From: Bryobacterales bacterium
GTDB lineage: Bacteria; Acidobacteriota; Terriglobia; Bryobacterales; Bryobacteraceae
DNA: 33,434 nt
NCBI GenBank assembly: GCA_020847975.1
Contig: JADLBD010000005.1
Coordinates: 1-33,434, forward strand
Reading direction: 5' to 3'
Part shown: positions 25,099 through 33,434 of the stretch, piece after piece
Layout: the number at the start of each line of letters is the position of its first letter
How positions within the stretch are numbered: the first letter of the stretch is position 1
Program-made: the position numbers and the translations under genes
Notes under the pieces: generated by a model
Database searches by the model: none
Told to the model about the DNA's origin: nothing
The model's input: the letters and a program-made list of their open reading frames with translations, nothing else

Positions 25099-26487
25099 TC
25101 AGGGCCAAAACCGCTTCGGCGGCTCCCCGCACGCCAGGTTCGCGCCGCGCTCGAGCACGATCTTCTTCACCTCGGCCGGGTCGCACTCGCGCGGCTGGCA
25201 CTTCTTCTTCACGCTGAGCGCGGCGGCGATTCCCGCCGCCTGCCCCATCATCGACCCGCTGGTGGACACGCGGGCCGACGACAGCGCCAGTTGATCCGCC
25301 GAAAAGCACCGCCCGGCCATCAGGAGGTTCTTCCCGTCGCGGGCGATCAGGCTGCGCAGCGGAATCTGGTACGGCGGCACCTTCAACTGATCGGTGGGCA
25401 GCAGGTAGGTCCGCTTCTCCTCGTCCACCGTGTGCGCGTCAAGGTAGAAAGTCCCGCGGGCCACGCCGTCGTCGAAGACGCGTCCGGCGCGCAGATCGTC
25501 CACTTTCAAAATGTAATCGCCCACGATGCGGCAGCCTTCGCGGATGACGATGATGGGCGAGCAGTGGTCGAGCAACCACGGCCGCTTCTCCACCGCCTGG
25601 AAATAGTGGAGGATTTCCAGCATGCGGCGCCGGGCGCGGATCTCGGCGGCGGTCAGCCCTTCGGTCGAGGTCGAGTCGAACATCGGGATCTTCAGCTTGA
25701 TCGCGTTGCTGCGCGGGCCGTCGGGCCAGATGCTGACCATGGGCAGCTCGTCCTTGGCGCGCACCGGCTGGAACCACCCGGCGGGGAGTTGGACGGCGGC
25801 GTCCCGCTCCTCGACGTGGCGCACGAAGTACATCAGCGACATCGGGAGTTGGAGTCCGTCCTTCACGCGGCCCTTGTGGGTGGCGAAACCGGCCAGGCGC
25901 GCCACGTCCCCGTCGCCGGTGCAGTCGATGAACTGCCTGGCGCGGATCGCCTCGAGTCCCGACTTGCCCGCCACCAGGCACTCGGTGATGACGCCCTTCG
26001 AGACATTCACGTCCGCCAGCCGGGTGTGGAGCAGCAGCTTCACTTTCCGCTGGAGGAGCATTTCCTGGAGGATAATGGCGAGGATCTCGTAGTGGAACAC
26101 GCTCTCGGGGGAGTTGGGATCCTCGGGTTTCCGGCGGTGGATAGCCTTGAATTCCCGCAGCGTGCGCAGAATAGCGTCGAATACTTCGCCCACGCCGTCG
26201 GGATCGCCGCAGAAGTTGGCGACGCCGCCGGTGGTGAGCACGCCGCCGGTAATGGCGAACCGCTCGACCAGGATGACGCTCGCGCCGGAGCGGGCCGCCG
26301 CGCAGGCGGCCGAAACGCCGGCGATGCCGCCGCCCAACACGGCGATGTCGGCTTCATAGCGGACCGGCACGCGCCGGTTCCAGGCGACGTATGGCGGTTG
26401 CGGGGCCATGGCTCCCGCCGAGCCTACAGCCGCCGCGGCCGGAGCGGCGGCCGCTTTCTTGAGCAGGGACCTTCTGGACGTTTTCAT
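25099..26487 (-). CDS. Tat-exported FAD-dependent oxidoreductase
   Basis: This 462-residue FAD-binding protein resembles the FAD_oxidored/GDP-dissociation-inhibitor-like group found near polysaccharide-use genes in Acidobacteria and Planctomycetes. It starts MKTSRRSLLKKAAAAPAAAA, a Tat signal. The dinucleotide-binding motif GGGIAG is at residues 52-57 in ADIAVLGGGIAGVSAACAA, followed by the acidic end of the strand in VILVERF. A FIDCTGDGDVARLAGF segment, typical of the family's second FAD contact, lies in the middle. NLLMAGRCFSADQLALSSAR and a GQAAGIAAAL stretch close the FAD fold near the C-terminus. The substrate is unknown. It is divergent from the MNT gene, with 141 bp between them. Confidence 0.9.
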   Translation of the reverse strand: MKTSRRSLLKKAAAAPAAAAVGSAGAMAPQPPYVAWNRRVPVRYEADIAVLGGGIAGVSAACAAARSGASVILVERFAITGGVLTTGGVANFCGDPDGVGEVFDAILRTLREFKAIHRRKPEDPNSPESVFHYEILAIILQEMLLQRKVKLLLHTRLADVNVSKGVITECLVAGKSGLEAIRARQFIDCTGDGDVARLAGFATHKGRVKDGLQLPMSLMYFVRHVEERDAAVQLPAGWFQPVRAKDELPMVSIWPDGPRSNAIKLKIPMFDSTSTEGLTAAEIRARRRMLEILHYFQAVEKRPWLLDHCSPIIVIREGCRIVGDYILKVDDLRAGRVFDDGVARGTFYLDAHTVDEEKRTYLLPTDQLKVPPYQIPLRSLIARDGKNLLMAGRCFSADQLALSSARVSTSGSMMGQAAGIAAALSVKKKCQPRECDPAEVKKIVLERGANLACGEPPKRFWP

Positions 26488-26628
26488 GAATCCTCTCCCT
26501 GGCGCCAGTGACGCCGTTATGATTGTGGAGGATCAGCCGGTCGCGGCGCAACGCCGGACTCGGCGCCCGCGGCGGAAGGGCGGTAAAATCTCCTTAGGCC
26601 GGAAAGAAGTACCGGCAGGAAACGCCAC

Positions 26629-26967
26629 ATGGGCACGTTTCGACCGCCATCGGCGGAGGATGCCGTTCTGGGGGAAGTTGTCCGCAGACTGGTGGATGCA
26701 TACCGCCCGTTGAAGATCTACCTGTTCGGCTCGGCGGCGCGCGGGGACGCCGGGCCGGACAGCGACTACGACTTCCTGGTGGTTGTTCCGGATGACGCGC
26801 CGCGCCGGCGTCTCGATCCGCGAACCGGGTATGAGGCCCTGAGCGGGTTGGGTATTGCGAAGGACGTCCTGGTCTGGCTGAACGGGGATTTCACGGACCG
26901 GCTCCATTTGAAGGCCTCTTTGCCCTCAACTGTCGTGAGGGAAGGGAAGCTCCTCTATGGCCGCTGA
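26629..26967 (+). CDS. MNT-type nucleotidyltransferase (MntA-like antitoxin)
   Basis: This 112-residue minimal nucleotidyltransferase has the canonical G-S-x10-D-x-D motif: G34-S35 in YLFGSAARGD, then Asp46 and Asp48 in PDSDYDFLVV. In MNT-HEPN toxin-antitoxin systems such a protein neutralises the HEPN ribonuclease by attaching nucleotides to it. AGGAAA about seven bases upstream is a good ribosome binding site. Its stop overlaps the start of the downstream HEPN gene by 11 bp, the usual arrangement. That HEPN gene is broken, so this is an antitoxin without a functional toxin. The catalytic residues are intact, so loss of function is not evident here. Confidence 0.9.
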   Translation: MGTFRPPSAEDAVLGEVVRRLVDAYRPLKIYLFGSAARGDAGPDSDYDFLVVVPDDAPRRRLDPRTGYEALSGLGIAKDVLVWLNGDFTDRLHLKASLPSTVVREGKLLYGR

Positions 26968-27162
26968 CGCTCGACGCATCCAGGACGTGAAGTCCTGGCT
27001 CAGCTTCCCGGCGTGCGCAGTCTCAGCGCCTACGCTTCCCGGTTCCGGTATCCAGGGGCGCCATACCGGCCGGATGCCGCGGAGGCAGCAGCGGCAATCG
27101 AATCGGCGCGCCGGGCCGTGCAAGCTGTCCTCGACCGCCTTCCGCCAGAGGCGCATCCATGA
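26957..27162 (+). pseudogene. Truncated, frameshifted HEPN toxin gene
   Basis: Where the HEPN partner of the MNT gene should start, ATG reads MAADARRIQ, a normal HEPN N-terminus. The reading frame then changes. In the frame ending at TGA 27160-27162 the C-terminal HEPN helix is clear: REVLAQLPGVRSLSAYASRF, then RYPGAPYRPDAAEAAAAIES, then ARRAVQAVLDRLPPEAHP. Roughly 60-70 internal codons, including the region that normally carries the R-x4-6-H RNase motif, are missing. The pattern fits one internal deletion of a length not divisible by three. The remaining 69 or so codons cannot make an active toxin. No other gene is seen in the 180 bp up to the DUF1800 gene. Confidence 0.8.
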
Positions 27163-27342
27163 TCGTCAGGCGTGGAGACTGGCCCGAATCGTGCTGCGGT
27201 TCGCCGCTGAGGAAAGGGCGAGAGTAGTAAGGTCTGAGCCGGAGTGTGAGCAATAGGGGATTTTTCCGCTCCTAATTGTCGCCATTCTCTGCTAAACTCG
27301 TTCGCAGTTCCCCACTAGTACCAAGGAAGGAGAGGTTTCCCT

Positions 27343-29976
27343 ATGCAGGGCGTAACGGGGTGCAGTGTACTCCTGCTGGCGCTGGCCGCGCCGGTCCTGG
27401 GGCAGACTGTCGTTGTGTCGGTGACGCCGGAGACGGCCACGCTCCGGGGTGGCGCGTCGCGGACTTTTTACGCGTCGGTCTCGGGCACGACCAACCGCGC
27501 GGTGGCCTGGAGCGTGAACGGGGTGGCGGGAGGCAACGCCACCGTCGGAACCATCGATAGCAACGGGGTCTACCGCGCCCCGGCGATGGCCCCGACGCCG
27601 AACATCGTGGTGGTCCGGGCGGTGAGCCTGGCGGCGGCCACGGCGGCGGACACTGCCAACGCTACGGTACTGAACCCCGAGCCGGTGTTGACCGGCATGA
27701 CGCCCTCGGCGGTGAACGTGGGAGCGTGGACCGTCACCTTGACGGGCCGGGGCTTTATCCCCACGTCGGTGGCGCGGATCAACGACGCGCCGGCCCAGAC
27801 CACCTACGTCTCCGCCACCGAGCTGCGGGTGAGCGGCAACAGCACGCAATCGCCCGACAAGGTCTGTATCACGGTGGCGAATCCCAATCCAGGCGCGGCG
27901 GTCTCGAACTACAAAGAGCTGAACATCATGCCGCCGATGAGTATCTCGTTACGTCCGGAGACCTCGACGGTACGCGTGGGCGAAACGCGGCAGTTCTACG
28001 CGAGCGTGCAGAATGCGGTCAACCGCACCGTCAAGTGGTATGTGAACGGGGTGGAGGGCGGCAACGTGCAAGCCGGCACGATCAGCGCGGCGGGGCTTTA
28101 CACGCCGCCCGCGGTCGTGCCCGGGGCGGGAGGCCCCCTACCGGCGCCCACAGCGGCGGCGGGGAGCTCCCCCACGACTTTCGTGCGAGGACCGAACACC
28201 ATCGACATCAAGGTGGTCAGCGTGGCCAATCCGCAGTTGAGCGCCACGGCCATGACCAATGTCCTGAACCCGCGGCCGGAGTTGACCGGCCTCGTCCCGG
28301 CGACGCTCCCCTTGGGCCAGGGCAAAATGCTGGTGACCGGGAACGGCTTCCTTCCCACGTCGCGGGTGCGGATGGGGGGGCGCGAGTTTGCGGTGCAGTA
28401 CATCTCGCCCAATCAACTGCTGGCGTCGGGGAACATCGAGGCGGCGGTGGGCGGCATGGCCACGGTCACGGTGTGGAACCCCGACCCCGGCGCGGTGGCG
28501 TCGAACGCCCGTGTGGTGCAGGTGGGTCCGGCGCGCCAGGTGATGACCGCGGAGGCGGCCTCGCGCTTCCTGCGGATGGCGGCCTGGGGCGGCTCGCCGA
28601 AACTGGTGGCGCGTCTACAGGAGACCGGCAAGGAAGCATGGATCGAGGAGCAGTTCAACGCGCCGGTGTCCACGTATCCGGACGCGCCGGAGGACATGTC
28701 GAGCTCGACGCCGCTTCAGCAGCGGTTCGTCTACAACGCCTTCCACGGCGAGGATCAACTGCGGCAGCGCGTGGCCTTCGCCCTGAGCCAGATCTTCGTG
28801 GTGTCGGGGACCAAGACCGGCTCGATCCACCAGTTGCTGCCCTACATGCGCATGCTGCATCAGGGCGCGTTCGGCAACTACCTGGACCTGCTGCGCAACG
28901 TGACGCTCCACCCCACCATGGGACGTTTCCTCGACATGGTGAACAATGAGCCGCCGGATACGCGGCGGAACATCCTGCCGAACGAGAACTACGCCCGCGA
29001 GGTGTTGCAGCTCTTCTCGATCGGGCTCGCCACGCTGAATCCGGATGGCACGCCCGTGCCCGGCGCACCGCCGCCGTACGACGAGGAGACGGTGAAGCAG
29101 TTCACGCTAGCGTTCACCGGCTGGACGTACCCGACCAAGCCGGGGGCGACGCCGCGCTGGCGCAACCCGTCTTATTACTACGGGCCAATGGAGGCGTGGG
29201 ACGACCGGCACGACAAGTCGACCAAGCGGCTGTTGAACGGTCTGGTGACGCCGCAGGGGCGGACGGCGCGCGAGGACATGGACCTCGCGCTCCAGAACAT
29301 CTTCCAGCATCCGAACGTGGGGCCGTTCATCGCTCTGCGGCTGATCCAGCGGCTGACCACGTCGAGCCCCAGCCCGGCTTACGTCGGACGGGTGGCCGCG
29401 CGGTTCAATGGCAACGGCGGCGTCCGCGGCGACCTGCGCGCCGTGGTGCGGCAGATCCTGCTCGATCCGGAGGCGGGCATATCCGGCGGCAATCAGGGCA
29501 AGCTGAGCGAGCCGGTGCTGTTCACCATCGCGCTGCTCAAGAACCTGGGCGGCACGGTGACCGAAGCCAGCCGCCTGCACGACCAGGCCACCAACATGGG
29601 ACAGCGGTTGTTCTACGCGCCCAGCGTGTTCAACTACTTCTCGCCCGGCTACCGGATTCCGGGCACGCCATTCGTGGCTCCGGAGTTTCAGATCACCACC
29701 CCCAGCGTCGCCATGGTGCGGGCGAACTTCGCCTACAATCTGACCCGCGGCGCGTTGGGCAGCGCGATTCAGCTCGACCTGACGGAGTTCGAGCGGCTGG
29801 CCGAGACCGGCGTTCTGCTCGAGGTGCTGAACCGCGCGCTGCTCGACGGCACGATGAGCGCGCAGGTCCGGCAGACGATTCAGACGGCGATGGACGCGGC
29901 CACGGACCTGCGCACCAAGTCGCGCAACGCGTTGTTCCTGGTGGGGAGTTCTTCCCAACACCAGGTGCTGCACTAA
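27343..29976 (+). CDS. Secreted DUF1800 protein with duplicated Ig-like/IPT modules
   Basis: An 877-residue exported protein starts at an ATG with a strong AAGGAAGGAGAGG ribosome binding site. A signal peptide precedes two similar modules, at about residues 22-197 and 199-396. Each module has a bacterial Ig-like part (SVTPETATLRGGASRTFYAS; SLRPETSTVRVGETRQFYAS) and an IPT/TIG part (PVLTGMTPSAVNVGAWTVTL; PELTGLVPATLPLGQGKMLV). The C-terminal DUF1800 region (about 400-877) has the typical FLRMAAWGG, LRQRVAFALSQIFVVS, NENYAREVLQLFSIGL and FTLAFTGWTYP segments. DUF1800 proteins of Acidobacteria and Planctomycetes are secreted, of unknown function, and almost always paired with a DUF1501 gene, as here. 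The gene lies 27 bp before its partner. Confidence 0.92.
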   Translation: MQGVTGCSVLLLALAAPVLGQTVVVSVTPETATLRGGASRTFYASVSGTTNRAVAWSVNGVAGGNATVGTIDSNGVYRAPAMAPTPNIVVVRAVSLAAATAADTANATVLNPEPVLTGMTPSAVNVGAWTVTLTGRGFIPTSVARINDAPAQTTYVSATELRVSGNSTQSPDKVCITVANPNPGAAVSNYKELNIMPPMSISLRPETSTVRVGETRQFYASVQNAVNRTVKWYVNGVEGGNVQAGTISAAGLYTPPAVVPGAGGPLPAPTAAAGSSPTTFVRGPNTIDIKVVSVANPQLSATAMTNVLNPRPELTGLVPATLPLGQGKMLVTGNGFLPTSRVRMGGREFAVQYISPNQLLASGNIEAAVGGMATVTVWNPDPGAVASNARVVQVGPARQVMTAEAASRFLRMAAWGGSPKLVARLQETGKEAWIEEQFNAPVSTYPDAPEDMSSSTPLQQRFVYNAFHGEDQLRQRVAFALSQIFVVSGTKTGSIHQLLPYMRMLHQGAFGNYLDLLRNVTLHPTMGRFLDMVNNEPPDTRRNILPNENYAREVLQLFSIGLATLNPDGTPVPGAPPPYDEETVKQFTLAFTGWTYPTKPGATPRWRNPSYYYGPMEAWDDRHDKSTKRLLNGLVTPQGRTAREDMDLALQNIFQHPNVGPFIALRLIQRLTTSSPSPAYVGRVAARFNGNGGVRGDLRAVVRQILLDPEAGISGGNQGKLSEPVLFTIALLKNLGGTVTEASRLHDQATNMGQRLFYAPSVFNYFSPGYRIPGTPFVAPEFQITTPSVAMVRANFAYNLTRGALGSAIQLDLTEFERLAETGVLLEVLNRALLDGTMSAQVRQTIQTAMDAATDLRTKSRNALFLVGSSSQHQVLH

Positions 29977-30003
29977 GCCGGAAGCGAGGAAAGGAGACAA
30001 GCC

Positions 30004-31368
30004 ATGAAGAACGTGACGCGACGGGAACTGCTGCGGGTGGGATGCTGCTCGCTGTCGAGACTGGCGTTGGGCGGGAGCCTCGCCCGGCTGGGGCTGATGA
30101 ACGCCTATGCGCAAACGGCGCCGGACTACAAGGCGCTGGTCTGTGTCTTTCTGTTCGGCGGCAACGACGCCAACAACATGGTGGTGCCGCTCGCGCCGGC
30201 GGCCTACGCGGCCTATCAGGGAGTGCGCCAGACGGTGGCGCTTCCGCAGGCCACGCTGCTCCCCGCGCCGGCGGTGAACGGCACGCTCTACGGGCTGCAT
30301 CCGCGGTTCGTGGACATCCACCCGCTGTGGGCGCAGCGGAGACTGGCGGCGGTGCTGAACGTCGGCATGCTGGTGCGTCCGCTGACGCGCGATGAATACC
30401 GCCGCAACGCGGCTCCGGTGCCGGGCAACCTCTATTCGCATTCGGACCAGCAGCAGCAATGGCAGAACGCCTCGCCGCTGACGAATCCGGGCACGGGCTG
30501 GGCGGGTCGCGCGTCGGATCTGCTGACGGCGCAGGGCGTCAACGGCGCGTCGGCGTTTCCGCTGGGGGTGTCGGTGGCGGGCGGCTCGCTGTTATTGAAC
30601 GGCCAGACGACCAAGCCGGCCACGGTGATTCCCGGCACGAACGGCGGGTTGCAGGGATCGAATCCGGACAATCCGGCGATGGTGGCGCGCGACAAGGCGC
30701 TGGCCGATCTGCTGACGTTCGACACCGGCTTCTCGCTGGTGCAGTCGCTGAGCAACTCGACCCGGGAAGGGCTGCGGATCGCGTCGATTCTGAACGGCAC
30801 GGCACAGACCACGCCGCTGACGACGCAGTTCCCGCAGACGGGGCTGGGCCAGCAGTTGGCGCAGGTGGCGCGGGTGATCCAGATGCGCAACGCACTCGGG
30901 ATGCGGCGGCAGATCTTCTTCGTGTCGGCGGGCGGCTACGACACGCACACCAACCAGTTGCCGGACCAGGACAACCTGTTCCTGCAACTGAGCCAGGCGA
31001 TGGCGGCCTTCTACAACGCCACCGGCGAGATGGGCGTGGCGACAAATGTGACCACGTTCCTCGAGAGCGAGTTCGGGCGCACGTTCCAGCCGAGCGGGGG
31101 CGTGGCCGCGGGCACGGATCACGCCTGGGGCAGCCACATGCTGGTGATGGGCGGCGCGGTGCGCGGCGACGTTTACGGCACAATGCCGACGCTGGCGCTC
31201 GGCGGGCCGGACGACGCGGGCAGCCGGGGGGCATGGATTCCGACGCTGTCGCTCGACCAGTATGGAGCGACGCTGGCCGCGTGGTTCGGGGTGCGTCCGG
31301 AGAACATGGCGGCGGTATTTCCGAACTTGGGGAACTTCGCGGTGAAGAACATCGGGTTTGTGGCGTAG
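30004..31368 (+). CDS. Tat-exported DUF1501 protein
   Basis: A 454-residue partner of the upstream DUF1800 protein. It begins MKNVTRRELLRVGCCSLSRL, a Tat-type signal, and has an AAAGGAG ribosome binding site. The fold resembles sulfatase/alkaline-phosphatase-like DUF1501 proteins: VCVFLFGGNDANNMVVPL near the N-terminus, LHPRFVDIHPLW, FFVSAGGYDTHTNQLPDQDN, TFLESEFGRTFQPS and GTDHAWGSHMLVMGGAV. The Asp/His-rich segments are consistent with a metal site. The function is unproven, but the DUF1800-DUF1501 pair is commonly linked to secreted or surface-associated polymer processing. No third gene follows. Confidence 0.93.
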   Translation: MKNVTRRELLRVGCCSLSRLALGGSLARLGLMNAYAQTAPDYKALVCVFLFGGNDANNMVVPLAPAAYAAYQGVRQTVALPQATLLPAPAVNGTLYGLHPRFVDIHPLWAQRRLAAVLNVGMLVRPLTRDEYRRNAAPVPGNLYSHSDQQQQWQNASPLTNPGTGWAGRASDLLTAQGVNGASAFPLGVSVAGGSLLLNGQTTKPATVIPGTNGGLQGSNPDNPAMVARDKALADLLTFDTGFSLVQSLSNSTREGLRIASILNGTAQTTPLTTQFPQTGLGQQLAQVARVIQMRNALGMRRQIFFVSAGGYDTHTNQLPDQDNLFLQLSQAMAAFYNATGEMGVATNVTTFLESEFGRTFQPSGGVAAGTDHAWGSHMLVMGGAVRGDVYGTMPTLALGGPDDAGSRGAWIPTLSLDQYGATLAAWFGVRPENMAAVFPNLGNFAVKNIGFVA

Positions 31369-31404
31369 GGGAGCGGCGGGCGGTGGGGCGATCCCAACCG
31401 GGTT

Positions 31405-31422
31405 GCGCCTCCACCCAGGCGC
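31405..31422. terminator. Short inverted repeat after the DUF1501 gene; possible weak terminator
   Basis: GCGCCT and AGGCGC form a 6-bp stem around a CCACCC loop, 36 bp after the DUF1501 stop. No T-tract follows on the plus strand, so intrinsic termination is doubtful. Confidence 0.3.
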
Positions 31423-31723
31423 GGCACGGAATCACGATTGAGTTCGCGTGCGTTCTTGGGCCGCATCCCTCGGCCAGAACTGGAGCCCGGCGCCCGTGGC
31501 CGGCGATTCGGCCCCCAGGAGAGCAGAACGGCGGACGACTGGTCCTACGCGGCGTGCCGCCAGGAGTACCGATGGTGCAGTCTGTCCGGGCGGCTGGCCT
31601 GGGGGCGCCCTCGGGGATCGGCGGCCACTTCCCCCAATGTGAAACATCGCTCTGCGCTGCGATCGGGTTTTGGCTACCCACCGGGGTGGACGGGATTCGT
31701 CAGTAGGAGCGGGCGCCCGAGCT
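31423..31723. other. Intergenic stretch with no recognised gene
   Basis: These 300 bases between the DUF1501 gene and the first gene fragment contain only GC-rich sequence with frames open on both strands. I see no protein motif, ribosome binding site, tRNA or clear repeat, and I take it to be decayed sequence. Confidence 0.5.
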
Positions 31724-31840
31724 TCAGACAGGGCAACCGCAAGGCCGGACCATCAACCCCATGCCGGCGATCTTGGGTCGTCCGCCTCGTATCGCGGCAT
31801 CCCGGTCGATCAGGGTCCCGATTTCCACACCTGACGCCAT
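31724..31840 (-). pseudogene. Fragment of a DUF433-like antitoxin gene
   Basis: A 38-codon frame from an ATG reads MASGVEIGTLIDRDAAIRGG and then RPKIAGMGLMVRPCGCPV before a stop. The middle part (IDRDAAIRGGRPKIAGMG) matches the start of DUF433 proteins, in which a 'DP-x-I-x-GGKP-x-IxGT' motif opens the domain. DUF433 proteins are small, helix-rich and frequent partners in toxin-antitoxin pairs. Here the sequence after the motif is unrelated and stops early, so this is a fragment. It overlaps the neighbouring 'STGPKT' fragment. Confidence 0.6.
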
Positions 31841-32055
31841 GGCTTCAGTGTACCTCGGCAGGGCCATCGGGAATGGTCGAGGATGAGCTGCTCTTCGACG
31901 GGGTTGGCGGGCGGGAAGTGGTCGAGGAAGGACTGCCGGAGGCTGGCGAGGAGGGCGGGGGACTCGCTGTGGAGGAGGATGGCCTGGGTTTTGGGGCCGG
32001 TGGAATGCTGGGCATTTCTGCGATTTGACTCGATTTTACGTGAAGAAGTGGGCAT
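31810..32055 (-). pseudogene. Deleted remnant of an 'STGPKT' family hypothetical protein gene
   Basis: From an ATG the frame reads MPTSSRKIESNRRNAQHSTG then PKT, which is the characteristic N-terminus of a hypothetical family common in Acidobacteria (consensus 'K-I-x-A-N-R-x-N-A-x-x-S-T-G-P-x-T-P-E-G-K'). The expected PEGK and following arginine-rich segment are missing. The frame jumps to SESPALLASLRQSFLDHF and PANPVEEQLI, which belong further downstream in the family, and is then lost in unrelated sequence. An in-frame internal deletion and 3' loss explain this. Some members lie close to transposases. The function of the family is unknown. Confidence 0.6.
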
Positions 32056-32161
32056 AATAGGGCCGCCTTTCCGGTACCAAGATAGGGCGGCGGTGTGGGG
32101 AAGGCGCAGGCGGGGCGCCGCAATGCGTTGAATGTGCGGGAAATAGAGGTCCGGGCGGGGC

Positions 32162-32422
32162 GTGAATGAGAAGTTGCACCACTGGGTTCGTGCGCGACAG
32201 GATCCTTCGGGAGGCGAGGCCGCTGTGAAGGATGACTGTCTGTACCTCCAGTCTACGTACCGATACGCGATCCTGGACCGCGATTCCGAATTCGATGCTG
32301 ACGTGATTGCGTTTCTGAAGGCGGCAGACCTGAAACTCAAGCGGGCAAGTGTCCGGGCGCCTTGGCCGGCCGTCAGCCATCCAGCTTTGGTGAAGTGCGC
32401 AGTCACTAGCGTCCGGCTATAA
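32162..32422 (+). pseudogene. Integrase-core (rve) transposase fragment
   Basis: An 86-codon frame contains, at 32261-32365, a recognisable integrase catalytic core piece: RYAILDRDSEFDADVIAFLK then AADLKLKRASVRAPW. In intact IS elements of this kind the DRD-x-x-FD motif carries the second catalytic Asp, and the APW is followed by 'QNGVAERWIG'. Here the sequence changes after APW, and the codons before the motif are also unrelated. This is a fragment of an IS3/IS481-like or similar rve transposase. It lies directly beside the IS4-family element, whose insertion may have helped to destroy it. Confidence 0.65.
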
Positions 32423-33434
32423 GTCCCACAGATTCAACTGGTTAGAAATTGCCGCCGATTTTTCTTGGGACTGCACCTCGCCGAAGGCCTGCAGAATGGG
32501 CACTTGCTCGAAGAGCGTCAGGCTCAGGACCTGTAGGATTTCGTGAAGACTGGCCGGCAGGGCCAGCCGCTTCTTCACGATGGCCACAAGGACGTAGACG
32601 GCCACCGCAATCCAGATCTGAGTTTTGACCGCATTCTCGCTATAGCCGTAAAACGCCTTGATTCTAAGGTTCGTCTTAACCCATTTGAAAAAGAGTTCCA
32701 CCGCCCAGCGTGACTTGTAGAGCAGGCAAATGGTGAGCGCGGGCAGATCGAAGCTGTTGGTGATGAACTTGAGGTGACGGTCCTTGTCGTCCTTGTCGGT
32801 GTCGTAGAAGTGAATCCGGCGCAGCGGGTCGGGGTAATTCTTGCTCGATGCCGTTGAGGCCAGCACGACGGTGTGATCGGAACGAAGGCCGGTGGATCGA
32901 TCGACCTCGTGAGAATAGCGGCGACGAAACCTGACGCCGCGCTTGGCGCGGGTGACGAAGAAGGCGCCGGCGCAGTGGAAGACGTGGAGACGGGCGAAGT
33001 CGACGTAGGCGCGGTCCATGACATAGAACGCGGCGGGCTCGGGCACGATCACGTCGAGGACGTTAACGTCGTGCCGTTTGCCGTCGGAAACCTCGATAAA
33101 CGTGGGGATCGGGCCACGTACGTCGAGCAGGGTGTGCATCTTGATGGCCGCCTTGCGGGCGCGAAACCGCGCCCAGGGAAACACCGACAGGCAGAGATCG
33201 ATGGTGGTCGAGTCGAGCGCGTAGACCGTATTGTCGAGTTCGAAGCCGAGCGGTTCGTCGGCGTACATCGGGCGGGCGATGTGGATGAGCACTTGCGCGA
33301 GGTCGGCGTAGATGCGCCAATCGTGCGCCTCGTTGGCGTCGGCGAGCGTGGAGCGCGAGACTTTGCCGCGGAAGCCCATGTGGTAGAGCTTGCTCTGCAC
33401 CGAGCGCAGGCAGGCTTCGATGTCGCGGAGGCTC
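32417..33434 (-). mobile_element. IS4-family transposase (5' end beyond the window)
   Basis: The minus-strand gene stops at TAG 32419-32417 and is still open at the right edge, so at least 339 codons are visible and the start lies outside. The DDE residues are clear: Asp in VYALDSTTIDLCLSVFPWAR, Asp in AFYVMDRAYVDFARL, and the Y-(2)-R-(3)-E-(6)-K signature in YKSRWAVELFFKWVK. The visible N-terminal part (LRDIEACLRSVQSKLYHMGF; RGKVSRSTLADANEAHDW) is typical of the IS4 branch with a DUF4372-like N-terminal domain. No disruption is seen, so the element may be active. The terminal inverted repeat near 32400 cannot be confirmed because the other end is absent. Confidence 0.92.

Noticed and set aside
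26957..27256. A 99-residue protein downstream of the MNT gene.
   Set aside because: After its first ten codons the frame is the wrong one; the recognisable HEPN helix is in another frame, so it is a frameshifted pseudogene.
31438..32028. A 196-codon plus-strand frame after the DUF1501 gene.
   Set aside because: It is antisense to two recognisable gene fragments and has no motif of its own.

Overview
The window looks like a chromosomal segment of a high-GC acidobacterium, most likely of the Solibacteres/Bryobacterales type. The reasons are the Acidobacteria-type VWA protein, the paired DUF1800 and DUF1501 secreted proteins with Ig/IPT modules, Tat-targeted Gfo/Idh/MocA and FAD oxidoreductases, a sulfatase, and long GC-rich genes that leave open frames on both strands. 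This assignment rests on family content and style, not on a database search.

Layout. 1-3.9 kb holds housekeeping and accessory enzymes: a class V aminotransferase running off the left edge, YqeY, a PIG-L deacetylase and a sulfatase. 3.9-11.7 kb (minus strand) is one chemotaxis operon in the order cheW, MCP, cheA, cheR, cheD, a CheY-like regulator, cheX, cheB. Most joints overlap or are closely spaced, and the operon is interrupted by a 93-bp tandem repeat between the CheY-like gene and cheX. 11.8-17.3 kb holds a DinB-fold protein, a homodimeric-type pyruvate dehydrogenase E1, a SAM methyltransferase, thymidine kinase and a membrane-anchored coiled-coil protein. 17.3-19.4 kb holds a VWA protein and an RND-type periplasmic adaptor without its pump. 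19.5-24.5 kb holds a membrane c-di-GMP protein (HD-GYP, GAF, GGDEF), a Gfo/Idh/MocA oxidoreductase, a universal stress protein and a small secreted protein. tRNA-Phe(GAA) follows at 24.6 kb.

25-33.4 kb looks more accessory: a Tat FAD oxidoreductase, an MNT nucleotidyltransferase whose HEPN partner is broken, the DUF1800/DUF1501 pair, then about 1 kb of gene debris (DUF433-like, an 'STGPKT' protein, an integrase-core fragment) ending at an IS4-family transposase that runs off the right edge.

Functionally, the chemotaxis operon encodes a complete signal path with adaptation: receptor, CheW, CheA, CheR/CheB/CheD, response regulator and CheX phosphatase. The HD-GYP/GGDEF protein could be a separate c-di-GMP input to motility or surface life. 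The sulfatase, oxidoreductases and DUF1800/DUF1501 proteins fit a secreted or periplasmic polymer-degrading lifestyle. I found no obviously complete new defence system. The strongest leads are the in-frame 93-bp repeat inside the che operon, the unusual HD-GYP/GAF/GGDEF protein, and the eroded MNT-HEPN module beside the mobile-element graveyard.
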